Source: Methanoregula sp. SKADARSKE-2
GTDB taxonomy: Archaea; Halobacteriota; Methanomicrobia; Methanomicrobiales; Methanospirillaceae
Direction of reading: 5' to 3'
Length of the DNA: 64,000 bases
Assembly (NCBI GenBank): GCA_030919125.1
Contig: CP121470.1
Span: forward strand, 1,658,391 to 1,722,390
The notes beneath the pieces were generated by a model. The model was not told the origin of the DNA, did no database searches, and worked only from the letters and a program-made list of their open reading frames with translations. The stretch's first letter is position 1. Each line of letters starts with the position of its first letter. The position numbers and the translations under genes were made by a program. This document shows positions 1 to 9,422 of this stretch, piece after piece.

Positions 1-127
1 CCATTGATGTGTATACGGGGGTAATGCCCGGATCCGGTGTGACATGCTTATCGTCCGGCCCCAGGCAACCGGAGATCACCAGGATGCCAATGAGGACCAG
101 AATACTTGTATACGCTAAAATTTTCAT
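1..127 (-). CDS. Lipoprotein, N-terminal part (runs off the window)
   Basis: The minus strand from ATG at 127 encodes a classic lipoprotein signal peptide: MKI, a hydrophobic stretch and the lipobox VISGC, followed by a Pro/Thr/Asp-rich mature start. Only the first 42 residues lie in the window, so the function cannot be named. The product should be membrane-anchored and face outside. The copy of the 25-base motif at 164-190 lies about 38 bases upstream, and a TATA-like stretch sits near 145-152. The start choice is firm because the signal peptide begins exactly there. Confidence 0.6.
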   Translation of the reverse strand, partial: MKILAYTSILVLIGILVISGCLGPDDKHVTPDPGITPVYTSM

Positions 128-163
128 CCGGGTATGTTTCAGTGAGTATAAGGAAAACAACAG

Positions 164-190
164 CGATGAGTGAAAAAAATAGTTGCAGTC
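164..190 (-). repeat. 25-base upstream motif, copy 1
   Basis: On the plus strand this reads gatgagtgaaaaaa then a tagttgcagt tail. Close copies stand at 1304-1333, 2653-2680 and 9923-9950. All four precede minus-strand genes for exported proteins. It may be an operator, an upstream promoter element or an oligo-T terminator of the preceding gene. Confidence 0.55.
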
Positions 191-207
191 TTAAGGGATC
201 TCCCGGT

Positions 208-1290
208 TTACCCTGAAGGGTCCATGACCCGCCCCATGAAGAGGATTGTGCCGGATTCAGCGTCCTGGATAAAGAAAATAAACGGGTGGTCTGCCCTGAA
301 GCTTGGTGGCGGAGAGAGCGCACTCCCCATGGGAGTTGCTGCAGACGCTTCTGTCTCCTCCTCATTCACATTGATGACTGCCGTGTGAAGTGCCTGATCA
401 ATAAAGAGCCCCGGCGTGAGGAAATCTTGTAAGGGTGTTCCAGGGCCTGGAAGAGGGTGGTCTCCCTATACCGCAATTCGGCTTCGTGGTACGTATACTG
501 CATCATCGGCTCGCGTATCATCTTTGTTGGCGAGAGTGTGAAGTTCTGTTCTTTTGTTGCAGCCCGGGAAAAGGGGCTCTCCCATGCCCCATTGAAATAG
601 ATCGCACTGGTGATGACAAACGCCGTGTCAGGAGGCACGGAACCCTCAGGAAGGATATTTTTGATCCTGTTCTCTGTTGCAACTGCGACCTCGCGGTTGA
701 TGACCAGCCGCGATTCTTCCGGCTGGCGGCCGAGATCAAGACTGCGGACCATTGCACCATAATTCTCTTCTGCGATCCTGGTGTATGCCGGGGCAAGCGG
801 GTACGATCTGTCTGTCCACAGTCCATTCACCGTGCGGAGAGCAGAACGGGCAGCTGGCTGGTCAAGATCTCGGGAAATATTCGCATATCCCCGTCTTCGC
901 CCGGCATCGTTTTTTGGGAAATAAAAGACGGAACGTATCTCATCCGCGGTTGTTCCCCGGGCGCCTTCGTACGTTATGGCAAAGGCAGAGGAATACTGTA
1001 GGGGGAGAAGAAGAGGTTCCTGCCGGTATTATCCGGGCCCGGCTCAGGTTCGCATAGAGATCGAAGGCAAACCGGTTATTGGCCTCGATCATATCCTTCA
1101 CAAAAACCGGATCGCTCTCGGATCCCGGGGATAAGGAGCGATCGAACGCGTGCGAATCGTTTGCGAAATGAACCGCAAATGCATTTTGGGTGTACATGTA
1201 CATCCCCCCAAGGAGAACGAGAACCAGAAGAAGGATCAGAACGAGATACCAGAATCGGGAAAGTCTTATGAGAGTGTCTTCTGGGCTAAT
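208..1290 (-). pseudogene. Membrane-anchored serpin, decayed
   Basis: Serpins are suicide inhibitors of serine or cysteine proteases. Conserved serpin pieces appear in order on the minus strand but in different frames: a transmembrane anchor (about 1205-1280), ANNRFAFDLYANLS (about 1040-1090), NLFFSPYSI and SSAFAITYEGARGTTADEIR (about 900-1020), AIYFNGAWESPF (about 580-610), the reactive-loop hinge NEEETEASAAT (about 320-360), and the C-terminal DHPFIFFIQD..GTILFMGRV ending at TAA 208. At least three frame changes are needed. The stretch between ALEHPYK and FLTPGLFIDQALHTAVI is far too short, so an internal segment of tens of residues is also missing. No ATG is seen for the anchor. The intact hinge suggests the ancestor was an inhibitory serpin acting outside the cell. 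A sequencing fault cannot explain the internal deletion. Confidence 0.8.
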
Positions 1291-1303
1291 GAATGTTAAT
1301 CCC

Positions 1304-1333
1304 AGTGATGAGTGAAAAAATGGTTGCGGTTAT
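1304..1333 (-). repeat. 25-base upstream motif, copy 2
   Basis: Reads agtgatgagtgaaaaaa then tggttgcggttatc on the plus strand. It lies just past the stop of the 1337-2617 gene and upstream of the serpin relic. It shares its ttatc end with the copy at 9923-9950. Confidence 0.5.
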
Positions 1334-1336
1334 CTG

Positions 1337-2617
1337 TTATCCGGCAACGCAGGCCGGAGAGGAGACGGGGCAGGCAGATGGTTGCGATGGGAGCGCTGGA
1401 GCAGGACCTGGACCAGTAATGTTGAATACCTGTCTCGCTTCGACTGGCTCTAAGACTGCATAAAACTGAATAATGTAGGTGTCCGGTTCAAATCCCGTGA
1501 GATTCGCCAGCATCTGAAGGGAATTGATGCCGTGGGATCCCGGGGCCACGCGGATCGTACCGCTGACGGCATAATCACCCGGGCAGAGACCGCAGCTACA
1601 TCCCTTGCCATCAAATTTTTGTTTATGTACCAGCGCCAGAACATCCACCCCGGCAGGAAGGTTGGTGGAGCCGGTGATGCTGATGGTCTGGTCATTCATC
1701 TGATCTCCCGGGGGGTCGATTGTCATCCATCCTTTTTCCATGGCAACGTCGTACTGACGATACGTGTCGCGGAGACCGGGCTGGTTGAATAGACCGGTAA
1801 GGTTCTGCAGGGCATCGGTCCCATTCATGGAGCGTAAGTGTTCCACGCTGAAAAGCCGTTTTCCGTTCGTGTCAAGGAGCCATTTCTGCTCGGTATCGAC
1901 AGTGAGATCAAACAGACTGTACGAATGAGGATACTGCACAATAATATGGTAACAGCTGCTGTTCTCCACAAAGTTCAGGTTTTCGCTCGCGGGGATGATG
2001 TAGGTGAACTTCCCGTCAGACATAACAGGAACAACGGATTCTCTGAAAAAGGAGGGACCAAAGACCCTGACCTGTACGGCAGTAATATTCCCCGGCAAAA
2101 CCTCTCCCGTAAAGGTGTACGGAGCATCTTCCACGACTGGATAGACATCAGAGACGGAAAAATTGCTGCAGGCACGGATCTCATTGTGCTTTCCTGCATG
2201 GGCTGTCACGGTATACGGATGCGCCGGCAAGGATACGGGAAGGAGGAGGGCATCAGCCGTTGCTGACCATGTCGTATTGCCTGGCCCCCTGACCGCCAGG
2301 ATCGCGGGAAAGGCTGTCCCGGTGTCCAGTCGATCTCCAGTATCCGGGGGAGCGATACGGACCCAGATCTCCTCCCACAAGGGGAGACTTGTGGTACCGG
2401 TGATAATAATTTTCTCACCCTTCAGGAAGTGGGGGTGGTTGTCGATGCATATCCCGCCTTCTTCCTGCTGCAATGAGATCACCGGGGAGATATCCTCAAC
2501 CGGATCCATGCCGACATCTCCGGCGTAGGATAAATTTCCAGGCGGACTCATGCACCCGGCAGTGAAGAGGATACCTAATGTGAGAATAACCGAAAAGAAC
2601 AGATGCCTGACGGACAT
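1337..2617 (-). CDS. Secreted lipoprotein, function unknown
   Basis: The 426-residue product starts with a signal peptide and lipobox (about residues 10-22, ending FTAGC). The rest looks like repeated beta-sandwich modules: two regions share the pattern of a hydrophobic strand, ITG-T-LP, then an evenly spaced loop (around residues 70-90 and 310-330). This is the style of Methanomicrobiales surface proteins of the DUF3821 kind; that family link is by resemblance only. Several N-x-S/T sites fit an extracellular location. The start ATG at 2617 is set by the signal peptide. A TATA-like gatttatcc lies about 25 bases upstream, directly below the repeated motif at 2653-2680. The gene is a single transcription unit on present evidence. 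No enzymatic motif was seen. Confidence 0.75.
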   Translation of the reverse strand: MSVRHLFFSVILTLGILFTAGCMSPPGNLSYAGDVGMDPVEDISPVISLQQEEGGICIDNHPHFLKGEKIIITGTTSLPLWEEIWVRIAPPDTGDRLDTGTAFPAILAVRGPGNTTWSATADALLLPVSLPAHPYTVTAHAGKHNEIRACSNFSVSDVYPVVEDAPYTFTGEVLPGNITAVQVRVFGPSFFRESVVPVMSDGKFTYIIPASENLNFVENSSCYHIIVQYPHSYSLFDLTVDTEQKWLLDTNGKRLFSVEHLRSMNGTDALQNLTGLFNQPGLRDTYRQYDVAMEKGWMTIDPPGDQMNDQTISITGSTNLPAGVDVLALVHKQKFDGKGCSCGLCPGDYAVSGTIRVAPGSHGINSLQMLANLTGFEPDTYIIQFYAVLEPVEARQVFNITGPGPAPALPSQPSACPVSSPACVAG

Positions 2618-2652
2618 ACCGGGATTTTTAAAACGAAAGAGGGATAAATCCG

Positions 2653-2680
2653 TCGATGAGTGAAAAAAAAGTTGCGGTCA
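2653..2680 (-). repeat. 25-base upstream motif, copy 3
   Basis: Reads tcgatgagtgaaaaaaaa then gttgcggtca on the plus strand, 36 bases upstream of the lipoprotein start at 2617. No gene lies immediately beyond it. That argues against it being only a terminator of a neighbouring gene. Confidence 0.55.
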
Positions 2681-2681
2681 T

Positions 2682-3899
2682 GGGGCGATCCGGAACAGGT
2701 TTGAGTACGTGGGTGGTGAAAAACCCGCTGATACCCAACTTACCGCTCTCATCCAATGATCAAAATTACCGGAAAATCTCCCGGTATCGGGTCTCTCATT
2801 CCGGCCATAATTGCACGGATCCCGAATTTGCTGAGCCGGTTTTTTCCTGCGAACGATATCCCTATGCGCTGTTTTTCCGGCAAAAATGTCTTCGCGTTAT
2901 GAACATCAGGCCCGGCCTCTAACACCCGGTATCTGTCTCGCCTGGGATCCTGGAAGTCCTTGTTCGACAACTTCGAAATCGCACCGAAGACCACGGTCAA
3001 GGAGGACATGGACGGATGGTACCGGTGGAGTTGGCAGAAGGAAAAATCAGTGGTTCAAATCCTTTTTTAATTGGATTTTAAAACCAGACGTTGTTTCAGG
3101 TTCATATTTTACGCATTTGGCTGCCGGGGGCCTGGGTCAGAAACCATAATTTTCCGACGTGGGATAATACGAGCATGAGGGGCACTTCCGGCTGGCATTA
3201 CGGAGTCCGGTTGCCTCCCGGGAAATGGGCATTACAGGTTCTGAAAAGAAGGGCGATTTTGAAGATCGGGGTCCGGCATTGTCTCAGAATGTTAGTATCT
3301 GAGCTTGGGAAAGATGAAATCTCCGAAAATGCGAGTCTCCGATGTGGGAGGCCTCGATCATCGGAAGACTTCCGGTGTGCCGGAGGGGATTTGGGTTGCA
3401 GAAAACAGCGAATTCTGTCACACGGATTCCGGATGTCTTTGATTTAGGGGTATTTGAGGTAATCGGGAGTGATTTTCGGCCCGGAAAAAGATGCTAATAG
3501 AACGCTATTACGCAGCAGATCTCAGGAAATATAGGCCCGGGGGTTGTAGGTTTTGAAAAAAGTGCCATTTTGAAGATCCGGATTGTGAGGGGAATTTCGG
3601 ATGCCCTCGTTCTCCTCTCGCCTCTCAACTTTTGTGGGAACAGAAATACGCCCGGGCCAGAACTCCTCGTTTTCTCTCGTCTGGAATCCTCAAAAGCCCG
3701 TGTCGACAACTCCGGCATCGCATCGAACCACGGTTGAGGTGGGTTGGGTAATACCGGTGCAGTGAAGTATCAACAATTTTTTCCGAATGTATTTCATTTT
3801 TGAGATCATTTTTTTCTTTTATCTCTTAAAAAAACGTCCTTTATCCGGCATTCAGGTTCGATTATTCAATTAGTTTGATGTGAGTGCGTAGCGAAGTTA
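2682..3899. other. Long non-coding stretch with degenerate internal duplications
   Basis: No convincing gene is seen on either strand. Two segments resemble each other: 2937-3005 and 3676-3741 share ctcg-ctgg-atcct, a cgacaact core and a ccacggt end. A second pair is 3236-3272 and 3548-3584, sharing aggtt-tgaaaa, a cattttgaagatc-type core and similar flanks. The stretch looks like a decayed duplicated element or gene relic. Confidence 0.5.
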
Positions 3900-3911
3900 G
3901 TGAGTACATCA

Positions 3912-4898
3912 ATGGATCATCAGGCTGCAGATTCGAAAACCATCAATCAGCTCAAAGAGAGTACTGCCCGTCTCTCGGTCTTCTCCAACAGCGTCCTTGT
4001 TCTCCTGAAACTGATCGTCGGGTTTTCGATCGGATCGGTCAGCATCATCTCGGAGGCGATCCATTCGGCGATGGACCTCCTGGCCGCGATGATCGCGTTC
4101 TTCTCCGTACGCAAATCCGCGGAGCCTCCGGATGCGGCCCATTCATTCGGGCACGGGAAATTTGAAGATATCTCGGGTCTTGTCGAAGTGCTTCTTATCT
4201 TCGTTGCGGCTATCCTGATTATCCGGGAAGCAGCAATGAAACTGCTTTTTGAAAGGTCAGAGAATCAGCTGCTTGAATCCCCTCTGCTCCTGTTCGCTGG
4301 TATCGGAGTAATGGCAATCTCCGCGCTGCTCAACTGGTACGTCTCCCACCGGCTGATGAGAGTCGCCCAACAGACCGAATCAATTGCCCTTGAAAGCGAT
4401 GCCTGGCACCTCAGGATAGATGTATTCACATCGCTTGGGGTATTTTCAGGGCTCCTCCTCATCCACCTGACCGGGTTCACTATTTTCGATCCGCTCTTTG
4501 CAATCGGTGTCGCGATTGTTATCATAAAAGCTGCCTATGATCTCACGGTTCGCTCCTTTGCCGACCTCCTAGATCACAGTATCCCGGAAAAAGATGAAGA
4601 GCGGATCCGAAAGATCCTCTGTGAGCACTCACGTGACTATGCCGGTTTCCACGATTTGCGGACCCGCAGATCCGGGCCGGAGATATTTATTGAATTCCAT
4701 CTTGTCGTTTCAGGGGATATTTCGGTCAGACGGTCCCACGACTTTGCAGATCACCTTGAATCGGACTTGAAGGTCGAATTCCCCCGGGCGAATACGACAA
4801 TTCATATTGAGCCCTGCAATGAAGGCTGCACCCGGTGTGGGGCGTTCTGCACGTTTCACGAGAAAAAGTCAGATCCTGAGCTTGGGGGCCACCGCTGA
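3912..4898 (+). CDS. Cation diffusion facilitator (CDF) transporter
   Basis: CDF proteins export divalent cations such as Zn, Co, Ni, Fe or Mn in exchange for protons. The product has about six membrane segments, then a cytosolic domain. The metal-site motifs HSAMD (segment 2, about residue 50) and HLRID (segment 5, about residue 157) are present, as is the HSFGHGKFED loop. The C-terminus ends in a Cys cluster, CNEGCTRCGAFC, which is unusual and may bind metal. I placed the start at ATG 3912; a GTG at 3900 would add four residues. An oligo-T terminator follows at 4913-4920. Substrate cannot be told from sequence alone. Confidence 0.88.
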   Translation: MDHQAADSKTINQLKESTARLSVFSNSVLVLLKLIVGFSIGSVSIISEAIHSAMDLLAAMIAFFSVRKSAEPPDAAHSFGHGKFEDISGLVEVLLIFVAAILIIREAAMKLLFERSENQLLESPLLLFAGIGVMAISALLNWYVSHRLMRVAQQTESIALESDAWHLRIDVFTSLGVFSGLLLIHLTGFTIFDPLFAIGVAIVIIKAAYDLTVRSFADLLDHSIPEKDEERIRKILCEHSRDYAGFHDLRTRRSGPEIFIEFHLVVSGDISVRRSHDFADHLESDLKVEFPRANTTIHIEPCNEGCTRCGAFCTFHEKKSDPELGGHR

Positions 4899-4912
4899 AC
4901 CTTCAGAATCCG

Positions 4913-4920
4913 TTTTTTTT
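4913..4920 (+). terminator. Oligo-T terminator after the CDF gene
   Basis: A run of eight T starts 15 bases after the stop codon at 4898. This is typical of archaeal intrinsic termination. Confidence 0.5.
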
Positions 4921-5092
4921 AGACCTCTGATTTCTCACGTTCCGGAAACGTTTCCTTAAAAAAGATTCTGTTGCCAGCCCCCCGTATTCTTATTTTTGCT
5001 CACGATCCTCTTTCGTATATGCGAAAAACAGACCGGGATTTCGTCATGACCATGGTCTTATTAACTGGACGGGTGCATATATATAACGATTT

Positions 5093-6019
5093 ATGGATAT
5101 CCTTTCCATCGTCCTCATTGTTGCCGGTCTTATCCTTTTTGAGACGATCACGAGCATTGATAATGCAATCATCAATGCCGAAGTCCTCTCGACGATGCAG
5201 GAGCGGGCCCGCCGGTGGTTTCTGGTATACGGTCTTCTGTTTGCCGTCTTTGTCGTCCGCGGACTACTCCCGTGGCTTATTGTCTGGGCTGCGACTCCGT
5301 CCCTTGGTCCGATAGGGGCCCTTACGGCCACGTTCTCGAGCGATCCTCGGGTCCTCATCGCCATCGAACAATCTGCCCCGATCCTCCTGATGGGCGGAGG
5401 AACATTCCTGATCTTCCTCTTCTTCCACTGGCTTTTTCTCGAAGAGAAAAATTTTGGCATCCGGGGAGAGCGCTTTATTGCGACAAAAGGTGTCTGGTTC
5501 TTTGCAATCGTCTCGATCGTTCTTGCGGCCCTTGTATGGCTTGCATTGGAAAGAGATCCACTGATGGCGTTTGGGGCGGTCGTTGGATCCACCGCGTTTT
5601 TTATCGTTCATGGATTCCGCCGGAATGCCGAGGAACAGGAGAAGAAGATGCTCTCCGGCAATATGTCGGATATCAGCAAAATATTCTATCTGGAAGTGAT
5701 AGATGCCACCTTCTCGATTGACGGCGTTCTCGGGGCTTTTGCGTTCACGCTTGCTGTTCCCCTTATCCTTATCGGGAACGGTGTCGGGGCGTTTGTCGTC
5801 CGGGAACTGACTATCCGGAATGTTGATAATATCCAGAAATACCGCTTCTTAAAGAACGGGGCCATGTACTCGATCTTCTGTCTCGGCTGTATTATGATCC
5901 TGGACAGTTTTGGCATCGGAATTCCCGTGTGGGTATCCCCAATTCTTACATTCGGTGTCGTCGGGTTCTTCCTGTTCAAATCGATGAGAGAGATGAAGCC
6001 GCCGGCAGCGGCCGTATAG
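5093..6019 (+). CDS. DUF475/TerC-like integral membrane protein
   Basis: The 308-residue protein has about eight to nine membrane helices. Two acidic repeats are characteristic of the TerC superfamily: ETITSIDNAIINAEVL (about residues 18-33) and EVIDATFSIDGVLGAF (about 201-216). The paired Asp/Glu in the membrane suggest metal-ion handling, as proposed for TerC proteins, but substrate and role are not established. The start ATG 5093 fits the first helix. The gene is followed by UPF0316 on the same strand after 128 bases, so the two may be separate units. Confidence 0.85.
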   Translation: MDILSIVLIVAGLILFETITSIDNAIINAEVLSTMQERARRWFLVYGLLFAVFVVRGLLPWLIVWAATPSLGPIGALTATFSSDPRVLIAIEQSAPILLMGGGTFLIFLFFHWLFLEEKNFGIRGERFIATKGVWFFAIVSIVLAALVWLALERDPLMAFGAVVGSTAFFIVHGFRRNAEEQEKKMLSGNMSDISKIFYLEVIDATFSIDGVLGAFAFTLAVPLILIGNGVGAFVVRELTIRNVDNIQKYRFLKNGAMYSIFCLGCIMILDSFGIGIPVWVSPILTFGVVGFFLFKSMREMKPPAAAV

Positions 6020-6147
6020 GCTGATCTGGTTATTCCCTTTTTCCGGCCTTTTGAATCAATTTTCGGAGAATCTTGATATACAAAAAAACATCAACAATGT
6101 AAAAAAGAGAGAGGAAAGACCAAAAACAGCATAATAAGGCGAGAAAA

Positions 6148-6747
6148 ATGTTTTTCACTATCGATCCGGTGCTCTATTCGTGGGTTATCCTCCCGACCCT
6201 GATATTCCTTGCCCGCATCGGCGACGTGAGTATGGAGACGATCCGGGTCATCTACATCTCCAAAGGGATCAAATACCTGGCACCCATAATCGCATTCTTT
6301 GAGATCGTTATCTGGCTTTTTGCGATGGAGGTCGTGATGAGCGATCTCGCAAACATTGCCAACTTCTTTGCTTTTGCCTTTGGGTTTGCAATGGGAACCT
6401 ATGTCGGGCTTGTTATCGAGGAGAAGCTCTCTATCGGGATGGTAATTTTGCAGATCATTACGACTGAAGAGTCCAACGAAGAGATCCTCTCGTTCATGCA
6501 GTCGGAGAACCTCGGCGTCACCTGCGTGGATGCCCGCGGGGCCCGGGGAGATGTCAAGATGATCCTTTCGCTGGTCAACCGGACGGACATTCCCCGGATA
6601 ACCGAATATATCCGCACGACCAATCCCCATGCATTTTTCTCGATAGAGGATGTCAGGTATGTAAACGAGGGGATATTCCGGCCCAAAAAGCCAAATGCTT
6701 TAACCGGTCTCTTCCATCCATTTATTCGCCCCCGGAAAAAGAAATAA
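6148..6747 (+). CDS. UPF0316 / DUF2179 membrane protein
   Basis: This 199-residue protein has three N-terminal membrane helices (about residues 10-90, including ARIGDVSMETIRVIYISKG) and a cytosolic C-terminal DUF2179 domain (about 105-175, with TCVDARGARGDVKMI). DUF2179 is a small alpha/beta domain shared with YitT-type proteins and thought to be regulatory; no biochemical role is known. The Lys/Arg-rich tail is cytosolic. The start ATG 6148 follows an AT-rich leader. Confidence 0.82.
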   Translation: MFFTIDPVLYSWVILPTLIFLARIGDVSMETIRVIYISKGIKYLAPIIAFFEIVIWLFAMEVVMSDLANIANFFAFAFGFAMGTYVGLVIEEKLSIGMVILQIITTEESNEEILSFMQSENLGVTCVDARGARGDVKMILSLVNRTDIPRITEYIRTTNPHAFFSIEDVRYVNEGIFRPKKPNALTGLFHPFIRPRKKK

Positions 6748-6950
6748 TGTTTTCCCGCTCCCGCTATCCTAAAATTCTGCGCCATCTCACCTCTTTTTCC
6801 GTATCATCCCAGGCCAACCGAGCAAATCCCTGTGATATCCCGAATTGATTTTACACATATAACCATTTCTGCGCATATTTCAGAATCCTCTCCTGGGGTA
6901 GACGGTACCAGAATGCGTTATAAGGCTCATCGAAATCGAGACTCACTCAT

Positions 6951-7781
6951 GTGAGGTTTGATGACATTGTGCCAGTGAAGAATTTTATCGACAGAACCGA
7001 ACTTCGCGATCCTTCGTTCGACTTCTCTGAAGAACCGTTCAATTTTGCCGTTCGTTTGAGGGTGTTTTATCCTGGTTGGGATGTGTTTTATGTTGTGATG
7101 AACAAGGAACTCTCCGAATTTATGATGGGCCTATTCACGGTTCCGAGCTGAAACGAATTGTGTACTGTTGTCAGTGAGGATCTCGCGGGGCGTACCTTAC
7201 ATCTGGAATCCCTGATTCAGCACCGTGAGAGTGTTCTCGGTAGTTGGAGAATCGAATACCCCGTAGCAGGTGATGAGGCGGGATGAATCATCCATGAATG
7301 CGATCAGCCATTTCTTCGATCCTTTAAGTTCGAACTCTTTCCAGTCTCCCTGCCCCATCGACATGGAATGAGTATGTTCATACCGAACATATTTCCGCTG
7401 TTGCCGTTTTTTCATGTTGATCTCCACCAGACCGTGGTTCAACAATACCCGATAGATTCGATTATGCGGGATATGGATCCCGTGTGTTTCCTCAATCTTC
7501 TTCTCCAGATGGATTGGACCAATGTTGTTGGATTGATAGGTTGCGAGGATCAACTCTTCTGCTCGATCATCGATGACTTGGGGCTTTCTTCCAGATTGCC
7601 TGAGTACCGGATATTCCCCCGATTCTCTGAACGGGTTGATGAACTGATACACTCGTTGACGGGTAATCTGGAAATACCGGGCAATCTCAACAACGGGTTT
7701 ATCATTGACACATTGCTGAATGATCCTCTGGATATCCCCATTCGATAAGTTGCTCAAATCGGTATTTACATCTGATGTCAA
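6951..7781 (-). pseudogene. IS481-family transposase, frameshifted
   Basis: The N-terminal part (7197-7781) has a helix-turn-helix region (VVEIARYFQITRQRVYQF, about residues 30-50) and the start of the rve/DDE domain with the first Asp in LIAFMDDSSR. It stops at TAA 7197. The rest continues in other frames: EILTDNSTQF with the second Asp near 7175, a stop, then KHPQTNGKIERF with the catalytic Glu near 7055, running to about 6950. At least one frameshift and one extra stop separate the catalytic residues, so the copy is inactive. Confidence 0.8.
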
Positions 7782-7793
7782 ATGATTTCGGGA

Positions 7794-9016
7794 TACTACT
7801 GGAGATAGACACTTAAAATTGATGGTAGAGTCGTTTTAGTTTAATCCTTGCACTTTCAGAAGTAAACTGCCAGTCGACCAGTTTCTGGTTATTGTTTCTG
7901 GAAGTTTCCCACTTTTTTGTTTCGTGGATAAGCAATTCCAGATTATCAATCTTCGATCAAGACATTGACGGGATAACGCACTTAATTCAATTTCAGCGAT
8001 GTTGAGCCAGCTCCCATGTATGGGGGTGTTATGGATCTCCAGGCATTTGACAAGAATCGAAGCTTCCTCCGGAGGAAACGCCTCATAAAATGCTCCAATC
8101 GTGTGGGTGTTCAGGTTATCGCAGATAAGAATTATTTTTCTGGCGTTTGGGTAATCAATCTCAAGTAACTCTCTAACTTCGTGAGCCCAATCCACTTTTT
8201 TTCTGTGCTTGCGGGGATTAACTCTCCTCCCTCCTTTCAGGGGTTTTAGTGAAGAGGAATATTGAGGCAGTTCCATTTCGTGTATACTCATAATCATATC
8301 GAACGGGATACCGGGGAGTCGCTGGCAACGAATCCCGGGAGTCTCCGAGTAACTGGACCGATTTTTCATCCATACAAATCAGAGGAACTTCCGGATCATA
8401 AGGTCGGTGATAGAGTTCCAGGATATCCTCCATGTGAGCAACAAATTCAGCGTTTTGTTGCGGCGGAATAACCCAGCATTGCCGCAGGTGAGGTTTTAAC
8501 TCGTTTTTTTAAGACGCGGCCGATCGTTTTTCCTGAAATCGTCTCGACAATTTTTAACTCAACCATTTTGTCTGCGAGGAGGTCAAGGGTCCAATTGGCA
8601 TATCCTTCCGGCGGTTGACTGCATGCTATCGTGATAAGCCGGGCTTCTTTTGCTCCATCCAGTTTTCGAGGAATGGGTGGTGATTCCTGGGCTTTTCTCC
8701 CGACTGCGCGAGTTAGTCCTTCTTCGAAATACTTCTTGCGTATATTGAAAACTGTTTGACTATGGCAGTGTAACAAAACGGCTATCTCTTCATCGGTCTT
8801 GCCGGATTTATTTTTATCTGCATGCAACAGGACATACGCGTGTCGGATTCGATACGCCGGGCCTTTCCCACGCTTGACAATTCCTGTCAGGTGTTTCCTT
8901 TCTTGTTGCGTTAATTCAACGACATACCGCTTCTTCATTGAAACTTTATAGTACGTACTTAAATAAAAGTAATTTCCAATAAAATCTATATATTCAATTG
9001 TCTGGGACTACTAGTA
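7794..9016 (-). mobile_element. IS630-family insertion sequence with TA target duplication
   Basis: The ends match as inverted repeats without gaps at about 16 of 25 positions. The left end is TACTACTGGAGATAGACACT from 7794. The right end, read on the reverse strand from 9016, is TACTAGTAGTCCCAGACAAT. Both begin with TA, the target IS630 elements duplicate. Length is about 1.22 kb, normal for the family, and the transposase relic fills it. Confidence 0.7.
7836..8938 (-). pseudogene. IS630-family transposase, broken in three frames
   Basis: The intact ancestor would be about 360 residues. Piece 1 (8447-8938) is the N-terminal homeodomain-like DNA-binding region. Piece 2 (about 8218-8433) has the first catalytic Asp in LICMDEKSVQL. 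Piece 3 (7836 to about 8250) has the second Asp in ILICDNLNTH and the Glu in HGSWLNIAEIE. Two frame changes, near 8440 and near 8230, separate the parts. The copy cannot make transposase unless frames are joined. Confidence 0.85.
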
Positions 9017-9091
9017 ATCGGCATACGGTTCTGGAACGGGTGTCGACCCATTCATTAAAAATTGTTAAAAAACCAAAAATTAAAAAAAAAA

Positions 9092-9337
9092 TTATTGGAT
9101 GGGGAACCCTTCTTTCTCGGTCACGCAAGACCGGCCGGGATATCGTATCGTTCTGGCAGTGAACCCGCCCGGGGGATAACGCTTGTACACGGCGAAGGGG
9201 AAACGCAGTTCCCTTTGGGACTGGTTATCGATCTGGACATTCAAGGGTGCCGTTAACAGCACTCCAGCAGTTAGTACAGCAGAGGGTTCTTTTATCTCAG
9301 CTCCTGACATAGATCTTTTGCACACTCGTGCTCCCAT
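9092..9337 (-). CDS. Small hypothetical protein (doubtful)
   Basis: An 81-residue reading frame starts at ATG 9337 behind a GGAGATGA sequence that could bind ribosomes. The middle and end have a protein-like run (ELRFPFAVYKRYPPGGFTAR) and mostly G/C third positions, as in neighbouring genes. I do not recognise it and see no signal peptide. It may be the tail of a decayed gene next to the insertion sequences. Apart from this frame, 9040-9422 holds only an A/T-rich tract at 9060-9095. Confidence 0.3.
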   Translation of the reverse strand: MGARVCKRSMSGAEIKEPSAVLTAGVLLTAPLNVQIDNQSQRELRFPFAVYKRYPPGGFTARTIRYPGRSCVTEKEGFPIQ

Positions 9338-9422
9338 TCATCTCCATGTGTTCGTTCCTCCCTGGCGTTAAGTGTAGGAAAGCGCGTTCCTTGAAGTGGT
9401 CATATGGTCTGAAATGATACCG

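Larger units (their letters stand above)
6902..9039 (-). mobile_element. IS481-family relic, apparently split by the IS630 element
   Basis: The transposase relic (6951-7781) is flanked on the left by acggtaccagaa (6902-6913). The inverse-like ccgttccagaa lies on the far side of the IS630 element (9029-9039, reverse strand). Removing the IS630 element leaves roughly 0.9 kb, a normal IS481 length. The outer ends are my inference from weak inverted similarity. Confidence 0.4.

Noticed and set aside
3040..3070. A tRNA T-loop-like ggttcaaatcc
   Set aside because: The flanks do not form a T stem, and no acceptor or anticodon arms pair around it.
5076..5089. tatatata-type TATA box before the DUF475 gene
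   Set aside because: It lies only about 5-15 bases before the ATG, too close to direct a transcript that includes the start codon.
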